A stretch of DNA of 64,000 nucleotides from Castellaniella sp049671645 (GTDB lineage Bacteria > Pseudomonadota > Gammaproteobacteria > Burkholderiales > Burkholderiaceae_B): contig NZ_JBATVG010000027.1 of NCBI RefSeq assembly GCF_049671645.1, forward strand, positions 118,069 to 182,068. The letters are read 5' to 3'. Position 1 is the first letter of the stretch; every line of letters begins with the position of its first letter. This document shows positions 1 through 7,518 of the stretch, one piece after another. Position numbers and translations under genes: made by a program. The notes under the pieces are model-generated. The model saw only the letters and a program-made list of their open reading frames with translations. It made no database searches and was not told the origin of the DNA.

Positions 1-1
1 C

Positions 2-1162
2 CTGACGGTCATGGCCGGGGCGGATGCGGTGTTTCGCCGCGAGCAGCAGCGCCCGGATCGCGCGGCGATTCTGGGGATGTACGTGCTGGCGGCGGCCGGC
101 TTCCTGGCCAAGGGCCTGATCGGCGTCGTCCTGCCGGGCGGCGTGCTGTTTTTCTGGCTGCTTGGCCGGCGTCAGTACCGGGCGATGGGCCGCCTGCTGT
201 GGTGGCCCGGCATCCTGCTGTTTCTGGCGCTCATCCTGCCCTGGATGGTGGTCATGCAGGCCCGCTACCCCGGGTTTTTCGACTATTACATCGTTTACCA
301 GCATTTCCAGCGCTTTCTGGAAACGGGCTTCAATAACCCGCATCCCTTCTGGTTCTACGTGCCCGTCATCCTGGGCCTGACCCTGCCCTGGTCGATCCAG
401 TTGTGGCGCTGGCTGTATCTGCATGGGCCTTTGCAGGCGGATTTCGTGCCGCCCGCCCACCGGCCCGAACAGGTGGACCGCCGGGTCCTGCGCGGCCTGA
501 TGCTGTCGTGGCTGGCCGTCGTGCTGGTGTTCTTTTCCATTCCCAGCTCCAAACTGGTCGGCTACGTGATTGCCGTTCTGCCGCCGCTGGCCTGGTTCAT
601 CCAGGAAACCTTCGAACAGCGCAAGGAAGAAACGGCCCCGAACGTGCGGCGCAGCCTGGTGCGCCATGCGCTGGTCGCTCTGGGCATCTGCCTGCTGGCG
701 GTGGTGGTCCTGCTGGCTTTTCCTCAGCGCAGCTCCAAGCCCCTGGCCCAGGTGCTGGCGCAGTCCGCGGCGCCGGGCGACCGACTGGTGATGTTCAACC
801 AGTTCGCCTATGACGTGCCGATGTATGCCGACTGGCGCACCCCCGTCGTGGTGGTGACGAATTGGGATGATCCCGGCGTCCTGCGGGGGGACGACTGGCG
901 CCGCGAATTGGCCGATGCCGCCGCGTTCATGCCGGACCATGGGGCGGAGGTCCTGTGGCTGCCGTCGCGCCTGCACGATGCCCTGTGCCGGCCCGATCAT
1001 CCGACCACGTGGTTGATGGCCTGGCTGGATGAGGCCGAGCGCCTGCCTGCGCTGGCCGGGCGGGCGCCGGTGGCGCAGTCGCGCAAGATGGGTCTGTGGC
1101 GGATCGGTGCCGGGGATGCCGTCAGCGGCTGTGGCGAAACGCCCAGTAACGCCCCAGAATGA
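2..1162 (+). CDS. ArnT/PMT-family lipid A glycosyltransferase, 3' part (LgmB-like)
   Basis: The gene is cut by the window edge: the frame is open back to base 2 and the ATG at 11 looks like an internal Met. GT-C enzymes of the ArnT/PMT_2 family move a sugar from undecaprenyl phosphate onto an acceptor at the periplasmic face of the inner membrane; ArnT uses lipid A phosphate. Counted from base 11, hydrophobic helices lie near residues 21-50, 63-82, 115-131, 162-177, 181-198 and 220-237, with the family-type AKGLIG element at 33-38 and a QRFLETGFNNPHPFWFY loop before the third helix. A soluble tail of about 145 residues follows. The usual length is about 550 residues, so roughly a third is missing. 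A GtrA-like and a ChbG/HpnK-like gene follow, a set resembling Bordetella lgm (lipid A glucosamine) genes; the exact substrate is inferred. The 3' end overlaps the antisense gtrA end by 41 bases. Confidence 0.8.
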   Translation: MTVMAGADAVFRREQQRPDRAAILGMYVLAAAGFLAKGLIGVVLPGGVLFFWLLGRRQYRAMGRLLWWPGILLFLALILPWMVVMQARYPGFFDYYIVYQHFQRFLETGFNNPHPFWFYVPVILGLTLPWSIQLWRWLYLHGPLQADFVPPAHRPEQVDRRVLRGLMLSWLAVVLVFFSIPSSKLVGYVIAVLPPLAWFIQETFEQRKEETAPNVRRSLVRHALVALGICLLAVVVLLAFPQRSSKPLAQVLAQSAAPGDRLVMFNQFAYDVPMYADWRTPVVVVTNWDDPGVLRGDDWRRELADAAAFMPDHGAEVLWLPSRLHDALCRPDHPTTWLMAWLDEAERLPALAGRAPVAQSRKMGLWRIGAGDAVSGCGETPSNAPE

Positions 1163-1514
1163 AGGTCATGCCGGCGATCCCGATCAGGACCAGCGCCAGC
1201 AGGATGTCGTAGCGGATCGGGGTGATGCGCAGCAGCGTGGCGTAGGCGGCCTCGTTCACGGCAAACCCCAGGGCGGACACCAGGAAGAACCTGAGGGCGG
1301 CCTGCAACAGGGGGGCCTGCTGGTGGCGGAACGTCAAGCGGTAGTGGCCGGTGAAGGACACGCCGAAGGCCACCAGCCACCCCGCCACGTTGGCCAGCAG
1401 CGGCGCCAGCCCCGCCCAGGCCACGCAGGCGACGGCGACCGCCCAATGGGTGGCGGCCGCCGCGCAGCCTACAATGACGAACCAGCCGATCTGGGTGTAG
1501 AGTTTTTTGAACAT
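1122..1514 (-). CDS. GtrA-like small membrane protein (putative polyprenyl-P-sugar flippase)
   Basis: A protein of 130 residues that is almost entirely four hydrophobic helices (about 9-27, 32-53, 68-88 and 96-116), with the GtrA signature run FFLVSALGFAVNEAAY. GtrA-type proteins are thought to help move polyprenyl-phosphate-linked sugars across the inner membrane. The start at 1514 is chosen because AGGATTC precedes it and because the protein then begins at the first helix; longer upstream frames add only Arg-rich sequence. It lies antisense between two plus-strand genes of related function. Its 3' end overlaps the glycosyltransferase by 41 bases and its ATG shares two bases with the ATG of the deacetylase. 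In the Bordetella lgm model the corresponding step is flipping C55P-glucosamine; I infer the same role here. Confidence 0.8.
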   Translation of the reverse strand: MFKKLYTQIGWFVIVGCAAAATHWAVAVACVAWAGLAPLLANVAGWLVAFGVSFTGHYRLTFRHQQAPLLQAALRFFLVSALGFAVNEAAYATLLRITPIRYDILLALVLIGIAGMTFILGRYWAFRHSR

Positions 1515-2364
1515 GAATCCTGACCGCCCGCGTGCCAGCTCCGCTTCCGAATACCGCCGCATTGTAGTGTGCGCCGATGATTTCGGGATGAACGCCGCCG
1601 TCGATGCCGGCATCCTGCGCCTGGCGGATCTGGGCCGACTGTCGGCGACCAGCCTGCTGGTCGACGGGCCCGCCGCGCAGCGGGATCTGCCGACCTTGCT
1701 CGACACCCGCCTGCAGATCGGCCTGCATCTGAATCTGACGGAATCCTTTGGTCAGCCCGGCCTGTGCCTGCCCTTGAAATCGCTGATCCAGGCCGCGTAT
1801 CTGCGCCGCCTCTCCCTGGATCAGGTGCGTGACAGCATTGGTCGTCAACTGGACCGTTTTCAGGCGCTGACCGGCCGCCGGCCGGATTATGTGGACGGTC
1901 ACCAGCACGTGCATCAACTGCCGGGAGTGCGCGACCTGCTGCTGGCCGCCTTGGGCGGCGATGACGCCGTCAAGCCCTGGATTCGCGATACGGGCCGCCC
2001 CCGCCTGGCGGGCCTGCCCTGGCGCCTGCGCCTGAAGGCGCGCGTGATCGCCGGTTTGGGGGCTGCCGGGCTGCGCCGTCGGGCGCGGGCGGTGGGGTTT
2101 TCGCAGAATTCCGGGTTTCTGGGCGTGTATGATTTCAAAGGGGGCATTCCGGCCTATGAGGCCTGGATGTCCTGCTGGCTGTCCCGGGCCCGGGACGGCG
2201 ATGTGCTGATGTGCCACCCCGCGTGGGGTGTCGATCCGCAGGATGCCCTGACGTCTCAGCGTCAGGCTGAATATGCCGTGCTGGCCGGCGCGTCGATGGC
2301 GCGGTGGCTGGCCGATCATCATTTGACGATCGCGGGGGCGGACCCCCGCAAGGAGTCCTCATGA
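1513..2364 (+). CDS. ChbG/HpnK (YdjC) family carbohydrate deacetylase, LgmC-like
   Basis: YdjC-superfamily proteins hydrolyse N-acetyl groups from sugars (chitooligosaccharides for ChbG, a hopanoid step for HpnK). The N-terminal CADDFGMNAAVD motif carries the metal-binding Asp pair, GLHLNLTE supplies the next His cluster, and VDGHQHVHQLP supplies the HxH ligands typical of the family. The protein has 283 residues, a normal family length. The ATG at 1513 is the last start that keeps the first beta strand; only a weak TAGAG precedes it. Together with the ArnT-like and GtrA-like neighbours this would fit deacetylation of polyprenyl-phosphate-GlcNAc before transfer to lipid A (inference). The stop codon overlaps the next start as ATGA. 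Confidence 0.85.
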   Translation: MNPDRPRASSASEYRRIVVCADDFGMNAAVDAGILRLADLGRLSATSLLVDGPAAQRDLPTLLDTRLQIGLHLNLTESFGQPGLCLPLKSLIQAAYLRRLSLDQVRDSIGRQLDRFQALTGRRPDYVDGHQHVHQLPGVRDLLLAALGGDDAVKPWIRDTGRPRLAGLPWRLRLKARVIAGLGAAGLRRRARAVGFSQNSGFLGVYDFKGGIPAYEAWMSCWLSRARDGDVLMCHPAWGVDPQDALTSQRQAEYAVLAGASMARWLADHHLTIAGADPRKESS

Positions 2365-2723
2365 CAGTGTCCTACCAATCCCTGGCCCCCGATTTCGCCG
2401 TCACGGGGCAATTGCAGCCCGCCGACATGCAGGCCCTGGCCGATGCCGGCTTCAAGTCCGTCATCATCAATCGCCCGGATGGCGAAGGCGGTCCCGATCA
2501 GCCCCTGTCGGCCGATGTGCTGAGCGCCGCGCAGGCGGCAGGCCTGCAGGCGCGGTACCAGCCCGTAGTCAGCGGCGCCATGACGGCGGCCGATGTCGCC
2601 GACTTTTCCCATCTGCTGCAGGAACTTCCGGGGCCGGTGCTGGCGTTTTGCCGTTCGGGCGGACGTTGCACCAAATTGTTTCAAGCCGCCCAGGAATCTG
2701 CTTCACATCAATCCCAGGGCTGA
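2361..2723 (+). CDS. DUF442 / TIGR01244 family sulfurtransferase- or phosphatase-like protein
   Basis: A small single-domain protein of 120 residues with the tyrosine-phosphatase/rhodanese-like fold of the Blh N-terminal domain family. The family's SVINNRPD-type strand appears as SVIINRPDGE and the active-site loop is FCRSGGRCTKLF, giving a CX4R cysteine loop near the C-terminus. Most relatives have Arg-Ser after the glycine pair; here it is Arg-Cys, so a second cysteine sits next to the catalytic Arg. The start overlaps the deacetylase stop by four bases (ATGA), so the two are probably cotranscribed. Members are variously annotated as sulfide-related sulfurtransferases or phosphatases; the substrate cannot be told from sequence. 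Confidence 0.8.
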   Translation: MTVSYQSLAPDFAVTGQLQPADMQALADAGFKSVIINRPDGEGGPDQPLSADVLSAAQAAGLQARYQPVVSGAMTAADVADFSHLLQELPGPVLAFCRSGGRCTKLFQAAQESASHQSQG

Positions 2724-2793
2724 TCCCGACTGTTATTTCGCGTGCCCAGCAGGTATGCTGAAGTCTCCGCTTAGCTTTTTGGATGATCCGCGC

Positions 2794-3255
2794 ATGTTCA
2801 AGAAAATCCTGATCCCTACAGACGGTTCCAAGCTTTCGGCCCAGGCCGCCAACAAGGGTGTCTGCTTTGCCCGTACGATCGGGGCCGAAGTCGTCGCGCT
2901 GCACGTCACGCAGCCTTTTGCCGCCACGGTCGGGTTCGATGGCATGGCAGCCGCCTATGCCATCACGGATGAAGACTACGACCGCACGGCGGCCGAACAG
3001 GCGCAAAAGTACCTGCAGCAGGTGCTCGACCGCGCTGCGACCGCCGGGGTCAAGGCCACCGGCCACGCCGTGTCCAATTTCAATGTGGCCGATGGCATCG
3101 TCCATGCCGCAAAGGAACAGGACTGCGACCTGATCTTCATCGGCAGCCATGGCCGCAGCGGTCTGTCCCGGCTGTTGCTGGGCAGCGTCACGGTCAAGGT
3201 CCTGGGGCTGGCGAAGGTCGCCACCCTGGTCTATCGCGTCAAGGAAAACGATTGA
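2794..3255 (+). CDS. Universal stress protein UspA family
   Basis: A single-domain Usp protein of 153 residues beginning MFKKILIPTDGS, the typical first strand and Asp-containing nucleotide loop. The ATP-binding motif G-x2-G-x9-G-S is intact as GSHGRSGLSRLLLGS near residues 130-146, so it belongs to the ATP-binding class. Usp proteins are cytoplasmic dimers that aid survival under starvation, oxidative or respiratory stress. The ATG at 2794 is the only start giving a normal family length. A TATGCT element at 2754-2759 could be a -10 box, but no convincing -35 is visible. moaA begins 13 bases after the stop, so readthrough into the Moco genes is possible. Confidence 0.93.
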   Translation: MFKKILIPTDGSKLSAQAANKGVCFARTIGAEVVALHVTQPFAATVGFDGMAAAYAITDEDYDRTAAEQAQKYLQQVLDRAATAGVKATGHAVSNFNVADGIVHAAKEQDCDLIFIGSHGRSGLSRLLLGSVTVKVLGLAKVATLVYRVKEND

Positions 3256-3268
3256 TCGCGGTCGACCC

Positions 3269-4351
3269 ATGAGCCGCGTCATTTTCCATCGACCCGAAGA
3301 CCCGCATCACCCGGCGCCTGTCCTGGCGCCGGGCGATGCCGTGCGCGACACATATGGGCGGCCCCTGCGCGATCTGCGCATCTCCGTCACGGATCGCTGC
3401 AACTTCCGCTGCACCTATTGCATGCCGCGGGAAGTCTTCGGCGCCGATCATGCGTTCCTGCCGCACAGCGCCTTGCTCTCATTCGAGGAAATCACCCGGG
3501 TGGCAGCCGTCGCCGTCTCGCAGGGGGTGCGTAAAATCCGCCTGACGGGCGGCGAGCCGCTGTTGCGCAAACAGATCGAGGTCCTGATCGCCATGCTGGC
3601 GCGGTTGCGCACGCCCGATGGACACCCGCCCGAGCTGACGCTGACGACCAATGGCACGCTGCTGGCGAAAAAGGCCGAGGCCCTGGCCCAGGCCGGGCTG
3701 AGCCGTGTCACGGTCAGCCTGGACGCCCTGGACGATGCCTTGTTTGAACGCATGAGCGACAGCGGTGTGGCCGTCGCCACCGTGCTGGCCGGCATCGAAG
3801 CCGCCGCCCGCGCGGGGCTGGCGCCCGTGAAGGTCAACATGGTCGTGCGCCGGGGGATGAATGACGACCAGATCCTGCCCATGGCCCGCCATTTCCGGGG
3901 ATCGGGCCATGTGTTGCGTTTCATTGAATACATGGACGTCGGCAACACCAATGGCTGGCGGATGGATGAAGTCGTCACCGGCGCCGAAATCGTGCAGCGG
4001 ATTCGCGATGAATTTCCCCTGCAACCGGCCCAGGCGCAGTATCGCGGCGAAGTCGCCAGCCGTTGGGCTTATGCGGACGGGGCGGGGGAAATCGGCCTGA
4101 TCACCAGCGTGTCCCAGCCATTCTGCGGCGACTGCACGCGCCTGCGCCTGTCGCCCGAAGGCCGCCTGTTCACCTGTCTGTTCGCCGAACAGGGCCACGA
4201 TCTGCGGGCGGTGCTGCGTTCCGGCGCCAGCGACCAGGCCCTGCGCGACCGGCTGGCCGGTGTCTGGCTTGCCCGGGGGGACCGTTATTCCGAACGGCGC
4301 GGCCAGGCCCACCGCGATCACAAGATCGAAATGAGCTACATCGGAGGGTGA
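3269..4351 (+). CDS. moaA: GTP 3',8-cyclase MoaA
   Basis: A radical-SAM enzyme that, with MoaC, converts GTP to cyclic pyranopterin monophosphate, the first step of molybdenum cofactor synthesis. The N-terminal cluster ligands C44-x3-C48-x2-C51 are seen in CNFRCTYC, the SAM-binding TGGEPLL follows, and the C-terminal cluster motif CGDCTRLRLSPEGRLFTC is complete. The protein ends in the conserved GG dipeptide (MSYIGG) needed for activity. It has 360 residues, normal for the family. The ATG at 3269 is taken because upstream codons lie inside uspA. mobA starts immediately after the stop, preceded by a GGAGG at 4343-4347 inside the end of moaA. Confidence 0.97.
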   Translation: MSRVIFHRPEDPHHPAPVLAPGDAVRDTYGRPLRDLRISVTDRCNFRCTYCMPREVFGADHAFLPHSALLSFEEITRVAAVAVSQGVRKIRLTGGEPLLRKQIEVLIAMLARLRTPDGHPPELTLTTNGTLLAKKAEALAQAGLSRVTVSLDALDDALFERMSDSGVAVATVLAGIEAAARAGLAPVKVNMVVRRGMNDDQILPMARHFRGSGHVLRFIEYMDVGNTNGWRMDEVVTGAEIVQRIRDEFPLQPAQAQYRGEVASRWAYADGAGEIGLITSVSQPFCGDCTRLRLSPEGRLFTCLFAEQGHDLRAVLRSGASDQALRDRLAGVWLARGDRYSERRGQAHRDHKIEMSYIGG

Positions 4352-4353
4352 TC

Positions 4354-5076
4354 GTGCCCGCTTCCGCTTCGGTCGATGCATCGATGCCCGACGGTTGCGC
4401 GGCCGCCATGCCGGATGATCCGGCCGGCGGCCGGTTCGACGGCCTGATTCTGGCGGGCGGCTTGTCGCGGCGCATGCGCACCCCGGACACACCCGATATC
4501 GACAAGGGTCTGCGAGACTGGCAAGGGCAGCCGCTGGTGGCCCATGTGTGCCGCTTCATGCGGGGGCAAGGCGTCGACCGGATCCATATCAGCGCCAACC
4601 GCAACACGCAGGCCTATGCGGCGCATGGTCGGGTCGTGCCCGATGCGCCCGATCAGCAGGATTGCGGGCCCTTGGCCGGGGTGCTGGCGGGGCTGCGGCA
4701 GGCGCAGTCCCCTTGGCTGTTCGTTCTGCCCGTGGACGTGGTGCGTTGGCCGGCTGACTTGCTGGCGCGGCTGGCCGCCGCCGCGCGCCCCGATCATCCC
4801 GCCTATGCCCGCACCCTCGACGGCCCTCATCCTTTATGCGTGCTGGTGCATCGCCGGCAGCAAGCGAGCCTGCAGGCCTTCGTGCAGTCGGGGGGGCGTC
4901 AGGTGCAGGCCTGGCTGCGGGGTCGCCAGGCCCGGCCGGTGGACTTCGCCGGGCAGGATTGCCTGGTCAATCTGAACACGCCGCAGGATTGGGGGCGATG
5001 GGCCGGCCTGACGCCGGAGCCGTCGGATGCCCCTCAGGGCGTCAACGCAGCCAGTCCGACAGCGCGTACCAACTGA
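4354..5076 (+). CDS. mobA: Molybdenum cofactor guanylyltransferase MobA
   Basis: MobA transfers GMP from GTP to molybdopterin to form MGD, the cofactor form used by DMSO-reductase family enzymes. The nucleotide-binding motif is seen as LILAGGLSRRM followed by DKGL; the spacer between the two halves (RTPDTPDI) is a few residues longer than usual. LPVDVV and LVNLNTP near the C-terminus match family positions. The GTG at 4354 is preferred because GGAGG lies 6 bases upstream; an ATG at 4384 is an alternative. The sulfite oxidase-type enzyme encoded elsewhere in the window does not need MGD, so mobA implies other molybdoenzymes. The 3' end overlaps moeA by 35 bases on the opposite strand. Confidence 0.93.
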   Translation: MPASASVDASMPDGCAAAMPDDPAGGRFDGLILAGGLSRRMRTPDTPDIDKGLRDWQGQPLVAHVCRFMRGQGVDRIHISANRNTQAYAAHGRVVPDAPDQQDCGPLAGVLAGLRQAQSPWLFVLPVDVVRWPADLLARLAAAARPDHPAYARTLDGPHPLCVLVHRRQQASLQAFVQSGGRQVQAWLRGRQARPVDFAGQDCLVNLNTPQDWGRWAGLTPEPSDAPQGVNAASPTARTN

Positions 5077-6250
5077 CGTCGGCGCCGGAGGACAGCTGGC
5101 TGCCCGCCGGGATTCGGGCCAGCCCGTCCGCCCAGGCCAGGCTGCTCAGGGCACCGGAGCTCTGCTGCGCATGGGGTGTCAGCATCGTAGCGCCGGAGGG
5201 TGCCAGGCTGGCCTGGATGCGGACGAAATCGTCGCGGTCCCCGCCCAGGGGGCGGTCTGTTTGCAGGATGCCGCGCCGGGTGGGCGGCAGGATCCGGTTG
5301 CGGCCCTGCAGGCCCCGGATCAGGGGACTGACCAGCACGGTGAAGACGGCGAAGGCCGAGACGGGATTGCCGGGCAGGCACACGATGGGACGGCCCTTCA
5401 GGTCCGCCAGGGCGACCGGTTTTCCGGGCTTCATACGCACCCGCCAGAGATCGAGCGTGCCGCCCAGGGATTCGATGGCCGGCTTGACCAGATCCTTTTC
5501 CCCGACGGAGGCCCCGCCGACGCTGAGCACCAGGTCGCAGGTCTGCGCCAGGTCTTCCAGGGCGGCTTCGATGGCCTGTGCGTCGTCGCGGGCATGGCGC
5601 AGCAGCGCGGGCGCAGTGCGCAGGCCCTGGCACAGACTGGCCAGCATGGCGGCGTTGGAGTTGTAGATTGCGGCGGGCGGCAGTGGATCGCCGGGCGCGA
5701 CCAGTTCGTCTCCGGTGGTCAGGATGCCGACCTTCAGGGGCGCGTAGACGGATGCCTGCGCGAACCCCTGGGCGGCCAGGACGGCGATCTGTCCGGCCTC
5801 CAGCAGGGCGCCTTGCGCCAGGATGCGGCTGCCTTGGCGCATGTCCTCGCCCCGGTGGCGGATGTGCTGGCCTGCCAGCGCGGGTGTTTGGAACGTGACG
5901 CCGGACTCGTCTTCCTGGCAGTCTTCCTGCATGACGACGGTATCGGCGCCGGCCGGGATGACGCTGCCGGTGAACAGACGGATCGCCTGCCCGGGGAGCA
6001 GGGCCTGGGGCGCCTGTCCGGCAAAGCAGCGCTGCTGGACCGGCAGGGCGGTCGGGGCTGCGGCAGTGTCCGCCGCCCGCACGGCATAGCCGTCCATGGC
6101 GCTGTTGTCCGCAGGGGGAAGATCCAGCGCGGCCACGATGTCAGTGGCCAGCACGCGGCCGTGCAGAGCCGCCAGCGGCAGGGTTTCCTGTTCGACGGGG
6201 GGGCGGGCGCGGGCCGCCAGGCGGGCTTGCGCGGTATCGAAATCCAGCAT
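5042..6250 (-). CDS. moeA: Molybdopterin molybdenumtransferase MoeA
   Basis: MoeA inserts molybdate into adenylylated molybdopterin. The protein has 402 residues and the usual domain order: N-terminal domain with DNSAMDGYAV near residues 48-57, the beta-rich region with FTGSVIPAGADTVVMQED, the MogA-like domain with GILTTGDEL and SVGGASVGEKDL, and the C-terminal beta barrel. KPGKPVALA and GLPGNPVSAF-type elements (here CLPGNPVSAF) are present. The ATG at 6250 follows the moaB stop within three bases. It is the last gene of the minus-strand Moco operon moaC-moaD-moaE-moaB-moeA and converges on mobA. Confidence 0.96.
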   Translation of the reverse strand: MLDFDTAQARLAARARPPVEQETLPLAALHGRVLATDIVAALDLPPADNSAMDGYAVRAADTAAAPTALPVQQRCFAGQAPQALLPGQAIRLFTGSVIPAGADTVVMQEDCQEDESGVTFQTPALAGQHIRHRGEDMRQGSRILAQGALLEAGQIAVLAAQGFAQASVYAPLKVGILTTGDELVAPGDPLPPAAIYNSNAAMLASLCQGLRTAPALLRHARDDAQAIEAALEDLAQTCDLVLSVGGASVGEKDLVKPAIESLGGTLDLWRVRMKPGKPVALADLKGRPIVCLPGNPVSAFAVFTVLVSPLIRGLQGRNRILPPTRRGILQTDRPLGGDRDDFVRIQASLAPSGATMLTPHAQQSSGALSSLAWADGLARIPAGSQLSSGADVSWYALSDWLR

Positions 6251-6252
6251 GA

Positions 6253-6780
6253 TCAGTCGGGGGTCCGGGCGCGGTAGGCGCTGGCGAAATTGCAGGGGGG
6301 CTGGCGGCTGTCCAGTTGCGGCTGCAGGATTTTTTCCCAGGCCAGGCGGCAGGCGCCGGTGGATCCCGGCAGACAGAACACCAGGGTGTCGTTCGCCGTG
6401 CCGCCTAGCGCATCGGATTGCAGGGACGAGGCCCCGATGTCCAGCCAGGACAGATGGCGGAACAGTTCGCCGAACCCCGGCACGACCTGGTCCAGCAAGG
6501 GCGTGACGGCGGCAATGGTGGACTTGCGGTGGGTGAAACCGGTGCCGCCATTGCACAGGATCACCTGGACGGCGGGGTCGGCGATCCAGTCGCTCAGGGT
6601 CTTGCGGATCTGGTAGCGGTCATCCGGGCACAGGCCGCGGGCCTGCACGGTGTGCCCGGCATCGCGCAAGGCCTGGTCCAGGTAGTCGCCGCTGGTGTCG
6701 TCATGCGCCTGGCGGCGGCTGGAGATGGTCAGTACGGCGCACCGCAGGTTGACGGGAGCTTGGGTCGGGTCGGCTTTCAT
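6253..6780 (-). CDS. moaB: MoaB/MogA-type molybdopterin adenylyltransferase-like protein
   Basis: A protein of 175 residues of the MoaB/MogA fold, which adenylylates molybdopterin before Mo insertion. The GGTG phosphate loop, PGFGELFR and the C-terminal CLPGSTGACRLAWEKIL and PCNF elements match MoaB. The Asp that normally follows the loop (GRDxT in MogA) is a lysine here: GGTGFTHRKST. That Asp is required in E. coli MogA, so the catalytic status is uncertain; the substitution may be a lineage feature. The ATG at 6780 overlaps the moaE stop (ATGA), which fixes the start. Its place between moaE and moeA supports a Moco role. Confidence 0.93.
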   Translation of the reverse strand: MKADPTQAPVNLRCAVLTISSRRQAHDDTSGDYLDQALRDAGHTVQARGLCPDDRYQIRKTLSDWIADPAVQVILCNGGTGFTHRKSTIAAVTPLLDQVVPGFGELFRHLSWLDIGASSLQSDALGGTANDTLVFCLPGSTGACRLAWEKILQPQLDSRQPPCNFASAYRARTPD

Positions 6781-7238
6781 GGTGTGGAAGGGGAATTCCA
6801 TTGTTCGGTTTTCAGGGCATCGGCGTCCTGTTGCTGCACCCAGAAGGCTTGTCCGTCCGCCAGTGTTTCTCGTTTCCAGAAGGGCGCCCGGGTTTTCAGG
6901 GTGTCGATGATGTATTCGCAAGCGCGGAAGGCATCGCCCCGATGCGTGCTGGCCACCCCCACGAACACGATGGGCTCGCCCAGCGGCAGTTCGCCCACGC
7001 GGTGCACCACCAGCGTATCCAGAATGTCCCAGCGCTGCCTTGCGCGATCGCAAAGCGCCTGGATTTCGCGTTCGCACATGCCGGGGTAGTGTTCCAGGAA
7101 CAGGCTGCGGGATCCCGCGTCCGGGCTGTAGTCGCGCACGGTGCCCAGGAAATGCACCAAGGCGCCCGCCTGGCCCGCCGTGCGGGCCTGCAGCCGGGCG
7201 ATCAGCGCCGCCACGTCGAAGCGCTCTGTCTGGATCAT
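6777..7238 (-). CDS. moaE: Molybdopterin synthase large subunit MoaE
   Basis: MoaE is the catalytic subunit of molybdopterin synthase, converting cyclic pyranopterin monophosphate to molybdopterin with sulfur from MoaD thiocarboxylate. Family features are GALVHFLGTVRD near the N-terminus, LEHYPGMCE, VVHRVGELPLGE and the active-site Lys in APFWKRE. The ATG at 7238 (MIQTERFD) gives the usual length of about 153 residues and follows AGGG. In-frame ATGs at 7253 and 7262 would add 5 or 8 residues. It lies between moaD and moaB, ending in a four-base overlap with moaB. Confidence 0.95.
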   Translation of the reverse strand: MIQTERFDVAALIARLQARTAGQAGALVHFLGTVRDYSPDAGSRSLFLEHYPGMCEREIQALCDRARQRWDILDTLVVHRVGELPLGEPIVFVGVASTHRGDAFRACEYIIDTLKTRAPFWKRETLADGQAFWVQQQDADALKTEQWNSPSTP

Positions 7239-7278
7239 GACCCTATCGTTCATCGTATGCATGGAAGGCCGCGCGGGC

Positions 7279-7518
7279 CTAGCCCCCGGTCACGGGTTCG
7301 AAGACGGCGACCTCGTCGCCCGGATGGATGGTGTCCTGGCGCCCGGCGTGTTCCTGGTTGATGGCCAGTTTCAGGCGGCTGACCGATCCCAGCGCCGGGC
7401 AGCGTTCGGCCAGGGCGTCCAGCCAGGCGCCGGCCGAAATCGGGGCGTCCAGGGCCTGGGTTTCCTGGCGGATGCCCAGGTGTTCGGCGACCTGGGCGAA
7501 ATACAGGACCTTAATCAT
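7279..7518 (-). CDS. moaD: Molybdopterin synthase sulfur carrier MoaD
   Basis: A ubiquitin-fold protein of 79 residues that carries the thiocarboxylate sulfur for molybdopterin synthase. It begins with the beta strand MIKVLYFAQV and ends EPVTGG; the terminal Gly-Gly is the site of adenylylation and sulfur loading. GDEVAVFEPVTGG matches the family's PPVSGG end. The ATG at 7518 overlaps the last codons of moaC, consistent with translational coupling. Confidence 0.95.
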   Translation of the reverse strand: MIKVLYFAQVAEHLGIRQETQALDAPISAGAWLDALAERCPALGSVSRLKLAINQEHAGRQDTIHPGDEVAVFEPVTGG

